A stretch of 64,000 bases of DNA. It comes from Sediminibacterium sp. Its GTDB lineage: Bacteria; Bacteroidota; Bacteroidia; Chitinophagales; Chitinophagaceae. Both the position numbers and the translations under genes were made by a program. Of this stretch, positions 1 to 9,263 are shown piece by piece; within the stretch, counting starts at the first letter, position 1, and every line of letters begins with the position of its first letter. The notes beneath the pieces were generated by a model that worked only from the letters and a program-made list of their open reading frames with translations, made no database searches and was not told the DNA's origin. The stretch is taken from positions 62,001-126,000 of the forward strand of contig JAOASM010000027.1 of assembly GCA_030158665.1 (NCBI GenBank). Direction: 5' to 3'.

Positions 1-1635
1 GTGATTCGAGTACCAGCCTATAAAGGAAGAGTAGAAATTAAAGGACAGGTAAAGCGTCCAGGTATTTTTGAGATCAACGGCACGGCAGAAAACTTCAATC
101 AGTTTTTACAATATGCAGGCGGCTTTGATGACACAGCGTATACTGCATGGGTGAAAGTGATTCAAAAGAACGATAAAGAAAAATCGGTAAAAGATTTATC
201 TGCAAAAGAATTTGCTAGCTACCAACCACAGGGAGGAGACATTATCCAAGTGTCTAAAATTTTAGATCGTTTTCAGAACAGGGTTAAATTATCTGGTGCC
301 GTATTCAGACCAGATGTGTATGAGTTAACAGAAGGCATGCGCATTAGCGACTTGATCCAAAAAGCAGATGGCTTAAAAGAAGATGCTTATTTGGGCCGTG
401 CACAGCTGATCCGCTTAAAGCCTAATTTATTAAAAGAATTAGTGAGCATCAATTTAGGCAAGGCATTGCAAAAAGGATCAGAAGAAAATATTTATTTACA
501 AAGAGAAGACGAATTGTATATTAACTCCATTGTTGATTTAAGAGATTCATTGACGGTAGATTTATTAGGAGAAGTAAGAAGCCAGGGTCGCTTTAACTAT
601 GTAGATAGTATGACGGTGAAAGATTTAATTTTAATGGCAGGTGGATTCAAGTACGAAGCAAGCAAGCAAGTAGAAGTAGCAAGGTTGGTTAAGTTTGGTG
701 ATAAAGTAACCGATAACCAAGTAGCGACCATTTTAAAAACAGAAGTGAATGGTGATTTAAGTTTTAATCCAGGTCAAGAGAATTTTGTATTGCAACCGAT
801 GGACGTAGTAACCATTACTAAAAAAGTTGGTTATACCAATCCAGAAGTGGTCAGCATTACCGGACAAGTACAGAGTGTAGGTAAATATACTTTGAGTACA
901 CGTGTGGAGCGTGTGAGTGATATTGTAAAACGTGCTGGCGGCTTAATTGGGCAAGCTTATGGAGAAGGTGCTTATATTAAAAGAAGCCGATACAATATAG
1001 ATACTTTAAGATCGGACGAATCAAAGACATCCGTTGAGCAAGCCTATATTAGAAAGTTTAAAGCACAGCAATTATCTGCTAAAGCTGAAATTAAAAATAG
1101 CTTAAACGAAGAGGATGTTTTGGTAGATGCACAAAAGCAAGGCAAGAAGAATTTAAAAGACACGCTTGATATTTTATACAAAGAATTAGAAAACGATTAT
1201 TATCAAATTGCCATTGACATTAATAAAATTATGGATAAGCCAGGTTCCGAACTAGACCTGGTGTTGAGAGACAAGGATGAGATTGTGATTCCAAAAACAG
1301 ATAATCGAGTAAAAATTAGTGGTGGTGTATTGCGACCTACCAATATTGTTTACCGTGATGGATTGACTATTGGAGAATGTATTAGTTCGGCGGGTGGTAT
1401 AAGTGAGTATGCGAGAAGAGGCAGGGCTTATGTAATTTATGCGAATGGTAAAAGCAAAAGAACCATGCATTTTGGCTTGTTTAGAATTAACCCAACCATC
1501 AAGCCAGGTGCCGAAGTGGTATTGCCAGAAACAGATGTGAAAAAAGACAAGCCATTAACTAGCATTATCCAATTCACTACCGTACTAGCACAAATAGGAT
1601 CGGTACTAGCCACATTAGCTATTTTAAATAGATAA
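1..1635 (+). CDS. SLBB-domain polysaccharide export protein (5' truncated by window edge)
   Basis: C-terminal 544 residues of an outer-membrane polysaccharide exporter (Wza-like, Bacteroidota type with many SLBB repeats). Repeated SLBB modules are visible, each of the form 'v.GeV..pG.f......v.dlI..AGG', for example near residues 10-45, 92-130, 186-225, 280-318 and 435-470. A hydrophobic segment sits close to the C terminus (about 522-541). It aligns colinearly with the exporter at 53628-55961 from about that protein's residue 310 onward. The reading frame is open to base 1, so the GTG at base 1 is unlikely to be the real start; signal peptide and polysaccharide-export domain should lie upstream. 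The next gene, the Wzz-like protein, starts one base after the stop, so the two form an export pair. Confidence 0.9.
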   Translation: MIRVPAYKGRVEIKGQVKRPGIFEINGTAENFNQFLQYAGGFDDTAYTAWVKVIQKNDKEKSVKDLSAKEFASYQPQGGDIIQVSKILDRFQNRVKLSGAVFRPDVYELTEGMRISDLIQKADGLKEDAYLGRAQLIRLKPNLLKELVSINLGKALQKGSEENIYLQREDELYINSIVDLRDSLTVDLLGEVRSQGRFNYVDSMTVKDLILMAGGFKYEASKQVEVARLVKFGDKVTDNQVATILKTEVNGDLSFNPGQENFVLQPMDVVTITKKVGYTNPEVVSITGQVQSVGKYTLSTRVERVSDIVKRAGGLIGQAYGEGAYIKRSRYNIDTLRSDESKTSVEQAYIRKFKAQQLSAKAEIKNSLNEEDVLVDAQKQGKKNLKDTLDILYKELENDYYQIAIDINKIMDKPGSELDLVLRDKDEIVIPKTDNRVKISGGVLRPTNIVYRDGLTIGECISSAGGISEYARRGRAYVIYANGKSKRTMHFGLFRINPTIKPGAEVVLPETDVKKDKPLTSIIQFTTVLAQIGSVLATLAILNR

Positions 1636-1636
1636 C

Positions 1637-2713
1637 ATGATTGAGCAACAACAGCAAATAGACAACGACGAGATTTCTTTAAAGGAATTGATTCAAAAAA
1701 TACAGGAGTGGATCCAGTATTTAAAAACGCAGTGGAAACTCATTTTGGGTATTGCAGCTTTAGGTGCCATCATTGGGTTTGTGTATGCTAGTTTTCAAAA
1801 ACCCAATTACCTAGCAACTACCACATTCGTATTGGAGGAAGATAAAGGTGGTGGAGGATTAGGCGGTGCAATGGGTTTGGCGAGTAGTTTTGGTTTTGAC
1901 TTAGGTGGCGGTGGCGGGGGCTTATTCACTAGCGCCAATATCATTGAATTAATGAAGAGCCGTTTGGTGGTAGAGAAAACTTTATTGAATCCGTTGCAAG
2001 TTGCAGGCAAGGAAATTAGCCTAGCAGATTTTTATATTCAATACAATGAACTAAAAGAAGACTGGGCAAAAAAACCAGCTTTGGCGAATATTAGTTTTCC
2101 AGTTCATGCAGATAGAACGAAATTTAGTTTGCAGCAGGATTCAATTTTACAAACGATCTCTGCAGGTTTGACTAAAAATAATTTAACCATTACCCAGAAG
2201 GACAAGAAAGTAAGTATCATTAGCTTGACAGTGAAAACTGAAAATGAGTTGTTCTCTAAATTATTTTGTGAGCAATTGTTAAAAGAAACTTCTGATTTTT
2301 ACATAGAAACAAAAAGTAAAAAATCGAGATTGAATGTAGATATTTTACAACGCCAAGCAGATAGTATCCGCGCCGAACTGAATAGTGCCATTACAGGTGT
2401 GGCTGCTGCAACTGACAATGTCTACAATTTAAATCCAGCATTTAATGTAAGAAGTGCACCAAGTAAAAGAAGACAAGTAGATGTGCAAGCGAATACAGCG
2501 ATATTGACCCAATTGGTTGCTCAACTAGAATTGTCTAAAGTAAGTTTAAGAAAAGAAACTCCACTAGTTCAATTGATCGACCGCCCTATTTTACCTTTAG
2601 AAAAGGATAAGGTAGGCAGGTTAAAATCATTGATCTTGGGTGGCTTCTTGGCTGGATTTTTAACGGTATTGTATTTAGTATTTGGACAATTGTACAAAAA
2701 AATGGTTGCTTAG
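1637..2713 (+). CDS. Wzz/GumC-like chain-length determinant protein
   Basis: Inner-membrane polysaccharide co-polymerase expected to set glycan chain length and to contact the SLBB exporter encoded just upstream. At 358 aa it has one membrane segment near residues 36-54 and a second near 330-350, with a periplasmic domain between. After the first membrane segment comes the typical Wzz beta-strand (residues about 57-68, YLATTTFVLEE), followed by an unusually glycine-rich stretch (about 71-96) coded by G-rich DNA. There is no fused tyrosine-kinase domain. A paralogue with the same layout and a milder Gly/Ala-rich loop is at 55967-57010, also directly after an SLBB gene. The start ATG lies 2 bases after the previous stop. 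Confidence 0.88.
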   Translation: MIEQQQQIDNDEISLKELIQKIQEWIQYLKTQWKLILGIAALGAIIGFVYASFQKPNYLATTTFVLEEDKGGGGLGGAMGLASSFGFDLGGGGGGLFTSANIIELMKSRLVVEKTLLNPLQVAGKEISLADFYIQYNELKEDWAKKPALANISFPVHADRTKFSLQQDSILQTISAGLTKNNLTITQKDKKVSIISLTVKTENELFSKLFCEQLLKETSDFYIETKSKKSRLNVDILQRQADSIRAELNSAITGVAAATDNVYNLNPAFNVRSAPSKRRQVDVQANTAILTQLVAQLELSKVSLRKETPLVQLIDRPILPLEKDKVGRLKSLILGGFLAGFLTVLYLVFGQLYKKMVA

Positions 2714-2756
2714 TTCCCCTATCAAATAAATCATAGTTCATCACCCCCCTACGTGA

Positions 2757-4679
2757 ATGTCACAATTAATTAAAAAAAACATGTTAAAGAAAATCAATAT
2801 CGTCCCTAGGTGGATTATATTTTTGCTTGACATTGGGGTAGCGAGTTGTTCTTTTTTATTGGCCTTTATGGTTAAGCAAAATTTGGCATTGACAGGATTT
2901 GCATGGGAATCAGTGTTGAGCACTTTGTTTTTATTGGTGATCACCAATGGTTTGGTGTTTACAAGTATTAAAACCTATGCAGGCATTGTTCGATATACTG
3001 GGATGCAGGATGCGATCCGTATCGCCGTATCTATCTTTGTGTCTTCTGCCTTATTGTTTTTATTTTCTAAGTTGAGTTATAATTATAGAGAAGCATTTAT
3101 TTTAGACAATGTCATTATCATTTTATATGCCAGCTTCGCCTTTTTAAGTATGTTAAGTTACCGCATGGGCGTGAAGTTTTTATTTGCCTATGCCAAGAAC
3201 TATAAGATGGTGAAAAAGAATGTGGTTATTTTTGGTGCGGGTGAAGCAGGAGTTGCCACTAAAAGAGTCTTAGAACATGATACGCATAATAACATCAGCT
3301 TATTGGCCTTTATAGACGATGACCGCAAAAAGAACAATAAAGTATTAGATGGTATCCCAATCATTAATTTTAGCGAGTTAAACAAATTGGTGCAAGAGCA
3401 GGAAGTAGATGAACTGGTGATAGCGAGTTTTACGATTACGCCACAAAGAAAAAACGATATTGTTGATTTTTGTTTGGACCATGATATTAAGGTATTGAAT
3501 GTACCTGCTTATAGCAAATGGAGTGAGGGTAAATTTAATAGTAAGCAATTACAAAATGTAAAAATTGAGGACTTGCTAGAGCGCGACCCAATTGTGATCA
3601 ATAACCAACAAATTAGAAGTCAAATTAAAGGCAAACGGGTGTTGGTGACTGGTGCTGCAGGGAGTATTGGGTCTGAGATTGTAAGACAGTTGATCGCCTA
3701 CGCACCGGAGTTAATTATATTATGTGACCAGGCGGAGACACCATTACATAGTTTAGAATTAGAACTACAGGAGAAGAAACATTTTGTGAACTGTATCCCC
3801 TTCTTAGCTGATATTACGAGCGAACAAAGAATGGAGGATCTGTTTAATCAGTTTAAACCACATTATGTGTATCATGCTGCAGCGTATAAGCATGTTCCTA
3901 TGATGGAGCTTTGCCCAAGTGAAGCAGTGAAGAACAATGTGTTGGGCACCAAGTTGATGGCCGATTTATCGGTGAAACATTATGTAGAGCGTTTTGTGAT
4001 GGTGAGCACAGATAAAGCGGTGAACCCAACCAATGTGATGGGTGCAAGTAAAAGATTAGCAGAGATTTATGTACAAGGTTTATCCAAAGAGATTGCCAAC
4101 GCCACTAAGTTTATCACGACACGTTTTGGCAATGTACTGGGAAGTAATGGATCGGTGATTAATCGATTCAAGCATCAAATAGAAAAAGGTGGTCCAGTGA
4201 CTGTAACACATCCGAATATCACTCGTTATTTTATGACCATACCCGAAGCTTGTCAATTGGTATTGGAAGCTGGTAGTATGGGTAACGGTGGAGAGATTTT
4301 TGTATTTGATATGGGCCAACCAGTCACCATTGCCGATTTAGCAAAAAAGATGATCCGCCTGTATGGTTATATCCCCAACATTGATATTGATATTACATAC
4401 AGTGGTTTAAGACCAGGGGAGAAATTATATGAAGAATTGTTAAATGATGCAGAGAATACCTTGAATACCTATCATGAGAAAATCATGATCGCTAAAGTTA
4501 GAGAAGTAGCGATGCAGGACATAGAAGCAAAGTTCAATCAGTTTAGAACTTTGGTGAACACATCGAAAAACGAAAACGAATTGGTGGCATTAATGAAGGC
4601 CCTGGTGCCCGAATTTATTAGCAACAATAGTGTGTTTGAAAGTTTGGATGGAAACGCGAAAGTGGTTGGTTTAGATTAA
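2757..4679 (+). CDS. Membrane-anchored UDP-N-acetylhexosamine 4,6-dehydratase (PglF/WbpM/CapD family)
   Basis: Long-form nucleotide-sugar 4,6-dehydratase of 640 aa. Four hydrophobic segments (about 18-40, 50-70, 88-104, 115-135) are followed by a first nucleotide-binding fold (IFGAGEAG near 158-165) and a C-terminal SDR domain with GAAGSIGSE at 299-307. The active site reads STDK (417-420), with Met428 where short homologues such as PseB carry Tyr, and Lys432; that Met is normal for the long PglF/WbpM branch. The expected product is a UDP-4-keto-6-deoxy-HexNAc, which the 33628 reductase could turn into a 6-deoxy amino sugar for the initiating transferase at 34523. A second in-frame ATG at 2781 is an alternative start. 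Confidence 0.9.
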   Translation: MSQLIKKNMLKKINIVPRWIIFLLDIGVASCSFLLAFMVKQNLALTGFAWESVLSTLFLLVITNGLVFTSIKTYAGIVRYTGMQDAIRIAVSIFVSSALLFLFSKLSYNYREAFILDNVIIILYASFAFLSMLSYRMGVKFLFAYAKNYKMVKKNVVIFGAGEAGVATKRVLEHDTHNNISLLAFIDDDRKKNNKVLDGIPIINFSELNKLVQEQEVDELVIASFTITPQRKNDIVDFCLDHDIKVLNVPAYSKWSEGKFNSKQLQNVKIEDLLERDPIVINNQQIRSQIKGKRVLVTGAAGSIGSEIVRQLIAYAPELIILCDQAETPLHSLELELQEKKHFVNCIPFLADITSEQRMEDLFNQFKPHYVYHAAAYKHVPMMELCPSEAVKNNVLGTKLMADLSVKHYVERFVMVSTDKAVNPTNVMGASKRLAEIYVQGLSKEIANATKFITTRFGNVLGSNGSVINRFKHQIEKGGPVTVTHPNITRYFMTIPEACQLVLEAGSMGNGGEIFVFDMGQPVTIADLAKKMIRLYGYIPNIDIDITYSGLRPGEKLYEELLNDAENTLNTYHEKIMIAKVREVAMQDIEAKFNQFRTLVNTSKNENELVALMKALVPEFISNNSVFESLDGNAKVVGLD

Positions 4680-4688
4680 TGATGTTGG

Positions 4689-4710
4689 ATTAGTGTGGTC
4701 CACACTAATT
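4689..4710. other. Perfect inverted repeat; left copy of a possible attachment-like repeat
   Basis: Ten-base arms ATTAGTGTGG and CCACACTAAT are separated by a single T, 10 bases after the stop of the 2757 gene. The 22 bases 4689-4710 match 50302-50323 at 19 positions, with the last 15 identical. The right copy lies about 190 bases after the tyrosine recombinase gene. It could be an operator (a symmetric site just upstream of the big operon) or an att core; only the right half of the symmetry is kept in the other copy. The sequence is seen; the role is inferred. Confidence 0.45.
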
Positions 4711-4746
4711 TGGAGTATTTTCAAATAGTCTTAAATCATTAATAAG

Positions 4747-4773
4747 TTGAAAATCATACACATTATATGTTTG
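4747..4773 (+). promoter_or_regulatory. Candidate Bacteroidota promoter of the pseudaminic acid / O-antigen operon
   Basis: TATGTTTG (4766-4773) fits the TAnnTTTG -7 element of Bacteroidota, with a TTG at 4747-4749 at a somewhat short spacing. Transcription would start near 4780, leaving a leader of about 75 bases before the first gene at 4855. No other good promoter is visible until the terminator at 35103, so this could drive a very long transcript. Pattern match only. Confidence 0.4.
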
Positions 4774-4816
4774 ATTTTTTGTTTATTGGTTATTGAAAAA
4801 GATTGAAAAATAGGTT

Positions 4817-4843
4817 AAATGTGCGCAGTTTAGTGCGCATTTT
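4817..4843 (+). terminator. Small hairpin followed by a short T run in the operon leader
   Basis: TGCGCA at 4822-4827 pairs with TGCGCA at 4834-4839 around a 6-base loop and is followed by TTTT. It lies about 12 bases upstream of the first operon gene and downstream of the candidate promoter. It could be a weak terminator of the upstream gene set or an attenuator of the long operon. The stem is short, so confidence is limited. Confidence 0.35.
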
Positions 4844-4854
4844 ATAAACATAAA

Positions 4855-6051
4855 ATGAAAGAAGTTGCAATAATTGGTGGAGGTATTTTAGGATTAGCAA
4901 TTGGCTATGAATTAGGAAAACAATACCCCAAATTTAAGATTTCATTGTTCGAAAAAGAAACTAGTATTGGACGACATCAGTCTGGAAACAATAGTGGTGT
5001 ATTGCACTGTGGTCTTTATTATCAGCCAGGCTCACTTAAAGCAAAATTAGCAGTTAATGGAATTCGAGAAATGATATCGTATTGTGAAAACAATAAAATT
5101 GAACATGAAATTTGTGGTAAAATAGTAGTAGCAAGTGATGAGAGAGAAAACGGATTATTAGAAAATTTAGCACTACGGGGTGAAAAGAATGGTTTGAAAG
5201 GGTTACAATTTCTGAACCAAAGTGAGCTTAAAAAGCGTGAACCTTATGTAAAAGCTTCAAAAGCTTTATTAGTTCCCCAAGAGGGAATTGTTGATTATAT
5301 GCAAGTCATGGAATCTTTTTCTGCATTTATAAAAGAAAATGGCGGTCAGGTTTATTTAAATAATAAAGTAAATGAAGCCATTCCTTTAAAAGATGGTAAA
5401 ATTTTAATTCGTACTGAACATTTTGAAAAAGATTATGATTTGATTATTAACTGCACTGGACTATTTTCGGATCGAACATATACAAGTTTTACCAAGAAGA
5501 AAAGTCCAATTAAAATTGTGCCATTTAGAGGAGAATACATGCACATAGCTGAAAAATATAAAAATGTTGTGAATCATCTCGTTTACCCTGTGCCAGATCC
5601 TAATTATCCTTTTTTAGGTGTGCATTTTACAAGGATGATAAACGGAGGAAGAGAAGTAGGACCAAATGCTGTTCTTGCACTTAAAAGAGAAGGATATAAG
5701 AACACCGATATCTCAATATATGACACATTAGACTCGCTTTCTTACAAAGGTTTTTTAAATTTCCTAATTAAGAATTTCAGTTTTGCAATGGGCGAATTTG
5801 CAAGTTCCCTATCTGCAAGCGCATTTGTTGCAAAAGCAAAGAAACTAATACCGGAGGTTGAAGAATATATGTTTGAAAAACGTGGAACCTCAGGTGTTAG
5901 AGCTCAAGCAATTCGTTCTGGCGGGGAATTAGAAATGGATTTTAATATAATAAAGGAAAACAATCAAATTCATGTATTAAATGCACCCTCTCCAGGTGCT
6001 ACTGCATCATTATCAATTGCAAAATATATTATTAGGAATTACATAAGTTAA
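4855..6051 (+). CDS. lhgO: FAD-dependent oxidoreductase, L-2-hydroxyglutarate oxidase (LhgO)-like
   Basis: 398-aa flavoprotein of the DAO/LhgO family. The N terminus has the dinucleotide-binding motif GGGILG (8-13), then the family signature around residues 40-58 (GRHQSGNNSGVLHCGLYY). Family members oxidise L-2-hydroxyglutarate to 2-oxoglutarate and pass electrons to the membrane quinone pool. The gene is the first of the long polysaccharide operon, which is unusual for a metabolic repair enzyme. WbpB-type sugar dehydrogenases are known to regenerate NAD+ by reducing 2-oxoglutarate to 2-hydroxyglutarate; a recycling role for such an enzyme (two Gfo/Idh/MocA proteins lie downstream) is my inference. 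It could instead act on another hydroxy acid. The 28-base gap to pseB suggests co-transcription. Confidence 0.8.
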   Translation: MKEVAIIGGGILGLAIGYELGKQYPKFKISLFEKETSIGRHQSGNNSGVLHCGLYYQPGSLKAKLAVNGIREMISYCENNKIEHEICGKIVVASDERENGLLENLALRGEKNGLKGLQFLNQSELKKREPYVKASKALLVPQEGIVDYMQVMESFSAFIKENGGQVYLNNKVNEAIPLKDGKILIRTEHFEKDYDLIINCTGLFSDRTYTSFTKKKSPIKIVPFRGEYMHIAEKYKNVVNHLVYPVPDPNYPFLGVHFTRMINGGREVGPNAVLALKREGYKNTDISIYDTLDSLSYKGFLNFLIKNFSFAMGEFASSLSASAFVAKAKKLIPEVEEYMFEKRGTSGVRAQAIRSGGELEMDFNIIKENNQIHVLNAPSPGATASLSIAKYIIRNYIS

Positions 6052-6079
6052 TTTGATAAATTAAAATTAAAAAGTAGAT

Positions 6080-7099
6080 ATGAATAATTTAAACCTGAAT
6101 GGAAAAAATATACTTATTACAGGTGGTACTGGCTCATTAGGGAAAGCATTAACAGCGCATATTTTTAAATACCATTCTAATATTCAAAAACTTGTAATAC
6201 TATCAAGAGATGAACAAAAGCAATTTCAAATGGCACAAGAATTTCCTGAGAAATTGTTTCCGCAAATAAGATATTTTTTAGGAGACGTCAGAGATCAAGA
6301 AAGATTGGTACGAGCATTTCAAGGAATAGATATAGTAATTCATGCAGCTGCAATGAAACATGTTCATCTAGCAGAATATAATCCTGACGAATGCATTAAA
6401 ACAAATATTGGTGGTGCACAAAACGTAATTCATGCTGCACTTCAAACAAGTGTAAGTAATGTGGTAGCCTTGTCAACTGATAAAGCATGTGCACCTATAA
6501 ATTTATATGGTGCAACAAAGCTAACATCTGATAAACTTTTCGTTGCGGCAAATAATATTAAAGGAGCAAATCCTATAAAATTTTCTGTAGTTAGATATGG
6601 CAATGTGATGGGATCAAATGGTTCTGTGATTCCCTTTTTTTTAAATAAAAGAAAAGAAGGAAAACTGCCAATTACTGATGCATCTATGACCAGATTTAAT
6701 ATCTCTTTACAAGGAGGAGTAGATATGGTTATGCATGCCATAGAGTATGCATGGGGAGGTGAAATTTTTATACCCAAAATACCATCTTATAAAATTACGG
6801 ATATTGCAAAAGCAATTGCACCTCATTGTGAAATTGAAATTATTGGAATTAGACCAGGTGAAAAAATACACGAGGAGATGATTACATCTTCTGACTCTTT
6901 TAACACATATGATTTGGGGAAATATTTTACAATACTTCCATCTTTGCCAAATTTCAATTTAAATGATTTCATCTTTACATTTAATGCTCAGAAAGTTCCA
7001 GAAGGATTTAATTATGATTCCGGAAGTAACTTAGAGTGGGAAACTGTAGATTCACTAAGGAATTTAATAAAAGAACATGTTGATGCAAATTTTAATTAA
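6080..7099 (+). CDS. pseB: UDP-N-acetylglucosamine 4,6-dehydratase (inverting), PseB
   Basis: First step of CMP-pseudaminic acid synthesis: UDP-GlcNAc is dehydrated and C5-inverted to the 4-keto-6-deoxy-L-arabino sugar. The protein is a soluble 339-aa SDR with GGTGSLG at 15-21. Thr133, Asp134, Lys135 and Tyr143 (STDKACAPINLYGATK region) match the catalytic Asp132, Lys133 and Tyr141 of Helicobacter FlaA1 closely in spacing. It is much shorter than the membrane dehydratase at 2757 and retains the Tyr that one lacks, so the two are distinct enzymes. It is followed directly by pseC with no gap, the usual gene order for this pathway. Confidence 0.93.
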   Translation: MNNLNLNGKNILITGGTGSLGKALTAHIFKYHSNIQKLVILSRDEQKQFQMAQEFPEKLFPQIRYFLGDVRDQERLVRAFQGIDIVIHAAAMKHVHLAEYNPDECIKTNIGGAQNVIHAALQTSVSNVVALSTDKACAPINLYGATKLTSDKLFVAANNIKGANPIKFSVVRYGNVMGSNGSVIPFFLNKRKEGKLPITDASMTRFNISLQGGVDMVMHAIEYAWGGEIFIPKIPSYKITDIAKAIAPHCEIEIIGIRPGEKIHEEMITSSDSFNTYDLGKYFTILPSLPNFNLNDFIFTFNAQKVPEGFNYDSGSNLEWETVDSLRNLIKEHVDANFN

Positions 7100-8260
7100 A
7101 TGACTCAAAAAATAATTCCATATGGTCGACAAGAAATAACGAATGAGGACATTCAAGTCGTCATAGAATCGTTAAAGTCTGACTTTTTAACGCAAGGTCC
7201 AACAATTCTTGAATTTGAAAGTAAATTTGCAGATTATGTTGGCAGTAAGTATGCAGTTGCAGTAAGTAATGGGACTGCGGCTTTACATCTTTGTGCATTA
7301 GCTTTGAATGTAAATGAAAATTCAAATATTATCACAACTCCTATTACTTTTGTTGCATCTGCCAATTGTGTCAAATATTGTAATGGAAATGTCTGGTTTG
7401 CTGATATAGATCCAGTTACATATACATTAGATGTCTCAAAAGTTGAAGCACTAATTGAATCTAAGCCTAAAGGATTCTTTAATGGAATTATTCCTGTAGA
7501 TTTTGCTGGCTTTGCAGTTGATTTGGAAGCTTTCAAGAATTTGGCAAACAAACATGGATTATGGATCATTGAGGATGCCTGTCATGCACCTGGTGGGTTT
7601 TTCATAAACTCAAAAAATCAACAAGAATTTTGTGGAAACGGAAAATACGCAGAACTCTCTATATTTTCATTTCATCCAGTAAAGCATATTGCATGTGGCG
7701 AAGGCGGTATGATTACAACAAATGATATATCTCTTTATCAAAAGCTACTATTATTACGAACTCACGGCATCACTAAAGATGCATCAGCTATAATTGAGCA
7801 TCATGGTGGATGGTACTATGAAATGCAGGAATTAGGATATAACTATAGGTTAACTGATTTTCAAGCTGCCTTGGGAATTTCACAATTAAAAAGGGCAGAT
7901 AAAGGATTAGAAAGAAGAAGAGAAATAGCAGGCATTTATAAAAACTCCTTTAAAGACAAGAAGTATATACTTTCTCAATCAGGCGATGTATTAGGCCATG
8001 CTTATCATCTATATATTATTCAGGTTGAAAATAGAAAAGGCTTATATGACTATTTAAGATTAAATAATATATTCTGCCAGGTTCATTATATTCCTGTACA
8101 TACCATGCCATATTATAAAGCTCAAGGTTATAAGAAAGAGTCAATGCCTATTTCAGAAAAATATTATGAACATTGTTTAAGTTTACCTATGTTCCCAACA
8201 CTTACTTCTGAAGAACAAAATTTTGTTATAAAAACAATTGATGAATTTTATCAAAACTAA
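7100..8260 (+). CDS. pseC: UDP-4-amino-4,6-dideoxy-N-acetyl-beta-L-altrosamine transaminase, PseC
   Basis: Second step of the pseudaminic acid pathway: PLP- and glutamate-dependent amination at C4 of the PseB product. 386 aa, DegT/DnrJ/EryC1/StrS fold. The PLP-binding Lys is K195 in FSFHPVKHIACGEGG, a typical PseC signature; the Asp that pairs with the PLP ring nitrogen is in IIEDACHAPGG (D159). The ATG directly abuts the pseB stop, consistent with translational coupling. The end overlaps the next gene by 20 bases. Confidence 0.93.
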   Translation: MTQKIIPYGRQEITNEDIQVVIESLKSDFLTQGPTILEFESKFADYVGSKYAVAVSNGTAALHLCALALNVNENSNIITTPITFVASANCVKYCNGNVWFADIDPVTYTLDVSKVEALIESKPKGFFNGIIPVDFAGFAVDLEAFKNLANKHGLWIIEDACHAPGGFFINSKNQQEFCGNGKYAELSIFSFHPVKHIACGEGGMITTNDISLYQKLLLLRTHGITKDASAIIEHHGGWYYEMQELGYNYRLTDFQAALGISQLKRADKGLERRREIAGIYKNSFKDKKYILSQSGDVLGHAYHLYIIQVENRKGLYDYLRLNNIFCQVHYIPVHTMPYYKAQGYKKESMPISEKYYEHCLSLPMFPTLTSEEQNFVIKTIDEFYQN

Positions 8261-9263
8261 AGTCTATAAATTATTAGCACCCCAAGAACTTGTTTTAATC
8301 GAGGAACAAATTAATGTTGATAATTTAGAAGAAAATGAATTTATAGCAGAAACAATTTATACTGCAATCTCACCAGGCACTGAAACGGCTGCATTTATTG
8401 GCAAAGAGCCACTTCGGCCTGGAAATATTTATCCACGAGTTGTAGGATATTGCAACATCGCAAAGATAATTAGTAAGGGTAAATCTATACACGATTTATC
8501 AGTTGGTGATTTTGTTCTAACATTTCAGTCACATAGAAGTCATTACGTACAATCTAATAAAGATTTTTATCTTAAGATCAATCCTGAATTAGCCAAAGAA
8601 GCAACCGTAGCATACCTATTCCATTTGGGTTATCATTCTTTGCTTACAGCAGGTGCAAAACAAGGCCATAACATAGCTATTATCGGTGCTGGAGTTTTAG
8701 GAGTTGCAACTTCCGTAATGAGCGAGGTTTCAGGAGCAAGAACTTTCCTTTTTTCGAATCAATCAGATTCGATTTCATTTATGGCAAAATATAACAAGTT
8801 TGTAAGTGTATTGAAAAAACAAGATAGTTCTTTGAAATATATCCAAACCCAAACTGAAGAAACAGGACTTGATATTATTGTGAACACTTCTAATTCATGG
8901 GATGATTGGAAATTCGCACTTAATGCAGTAAATACAAATGGGTTGATAGTAAATCTAGGATTTCCTGGAAGAGGGGAGGCACTTCCATTATTTAATCCAC
9001 TTGATCCGCAATTTGTTTATACCAAAAACCTTACTATAAAGGCATTAAGTCCATTATATGAAGCTGAAATTTCTGCTTCGCAAATCCGATTTAATGTTAA
9101 GCGTAATTTAGAATATATCATTAGTTTGATTAATGCAGGTCGAATTTTTTTCGATCAACTAGTTACTAAAGAAATTAGTTATCTCAATTTAAATGATCAA
9201 TATATTCAATATACTTCTCAAAACAATTATTTGCTTTCAACACTAATACATTGGAAAGATTAA
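8241..9263 (+). CDS. Zinc-type alcohol dehydrogenase-like (MDR) oxidoreductase
   Basis: 340-aa medium-chain dehydrogenase/reductase-type protein. It has the GroES-like N-terminal half (AISPGTETAAFIGKEP, GYCNIAKIISKG) and a Rossmann half with GAGVLGVA near residue 151. The structural zinc Cys cluster of classical ADHs is not visible, so it probably belongs to the MDR group often paired with Gfo/Idh/MocA dehydrogenases, as here. The start is taken at ATG 8241, just after an in-frame TTG, and overlaps pseC by 20 bases; the stop overlaps the next gene by 13 bases. It sits inside the pse gene run, so it may modify a Pse intermediate or a linked sugar. Substrate unknown. Confidence 0.72.
   Translation: MNFIKTKVYKLLAPQELVLIEEQINVDNLEENEFIAETIYTAISPGTETAAFIGKEPLRPGNIYPRVVGYCNIAKIISKGKSIHDLSVGDFVLTFQSHRSHYVQSNKDFYLKINPELAKEATVAYLFHLGYHSLLTAGAKQGHNIAIIGAGVLGVATSVMSEVSGARTFLFSNQSDSISFMAKYNKFVSVLKKQDSSLKYIQTQTEETGLDIIVNTSNSWDDWKFALNAVNTNGLIVNLGFPGRGEALPLFNPLDPQFVYTKNLTIKALSPLYEAEISASQIRFNVKRNLEYIISLINAGRIFFDQLVTKEISYLNLNDQYIQYTSQNNYLLSTLIHWKD

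Noticed and set aside
1895..1920. Phase-variable poly-G tract in the Wzz gene
   Set aside because: The longest G run is short and interrupted; it encodes a glycine-rich loop also found, in milder form, in the paralogue.
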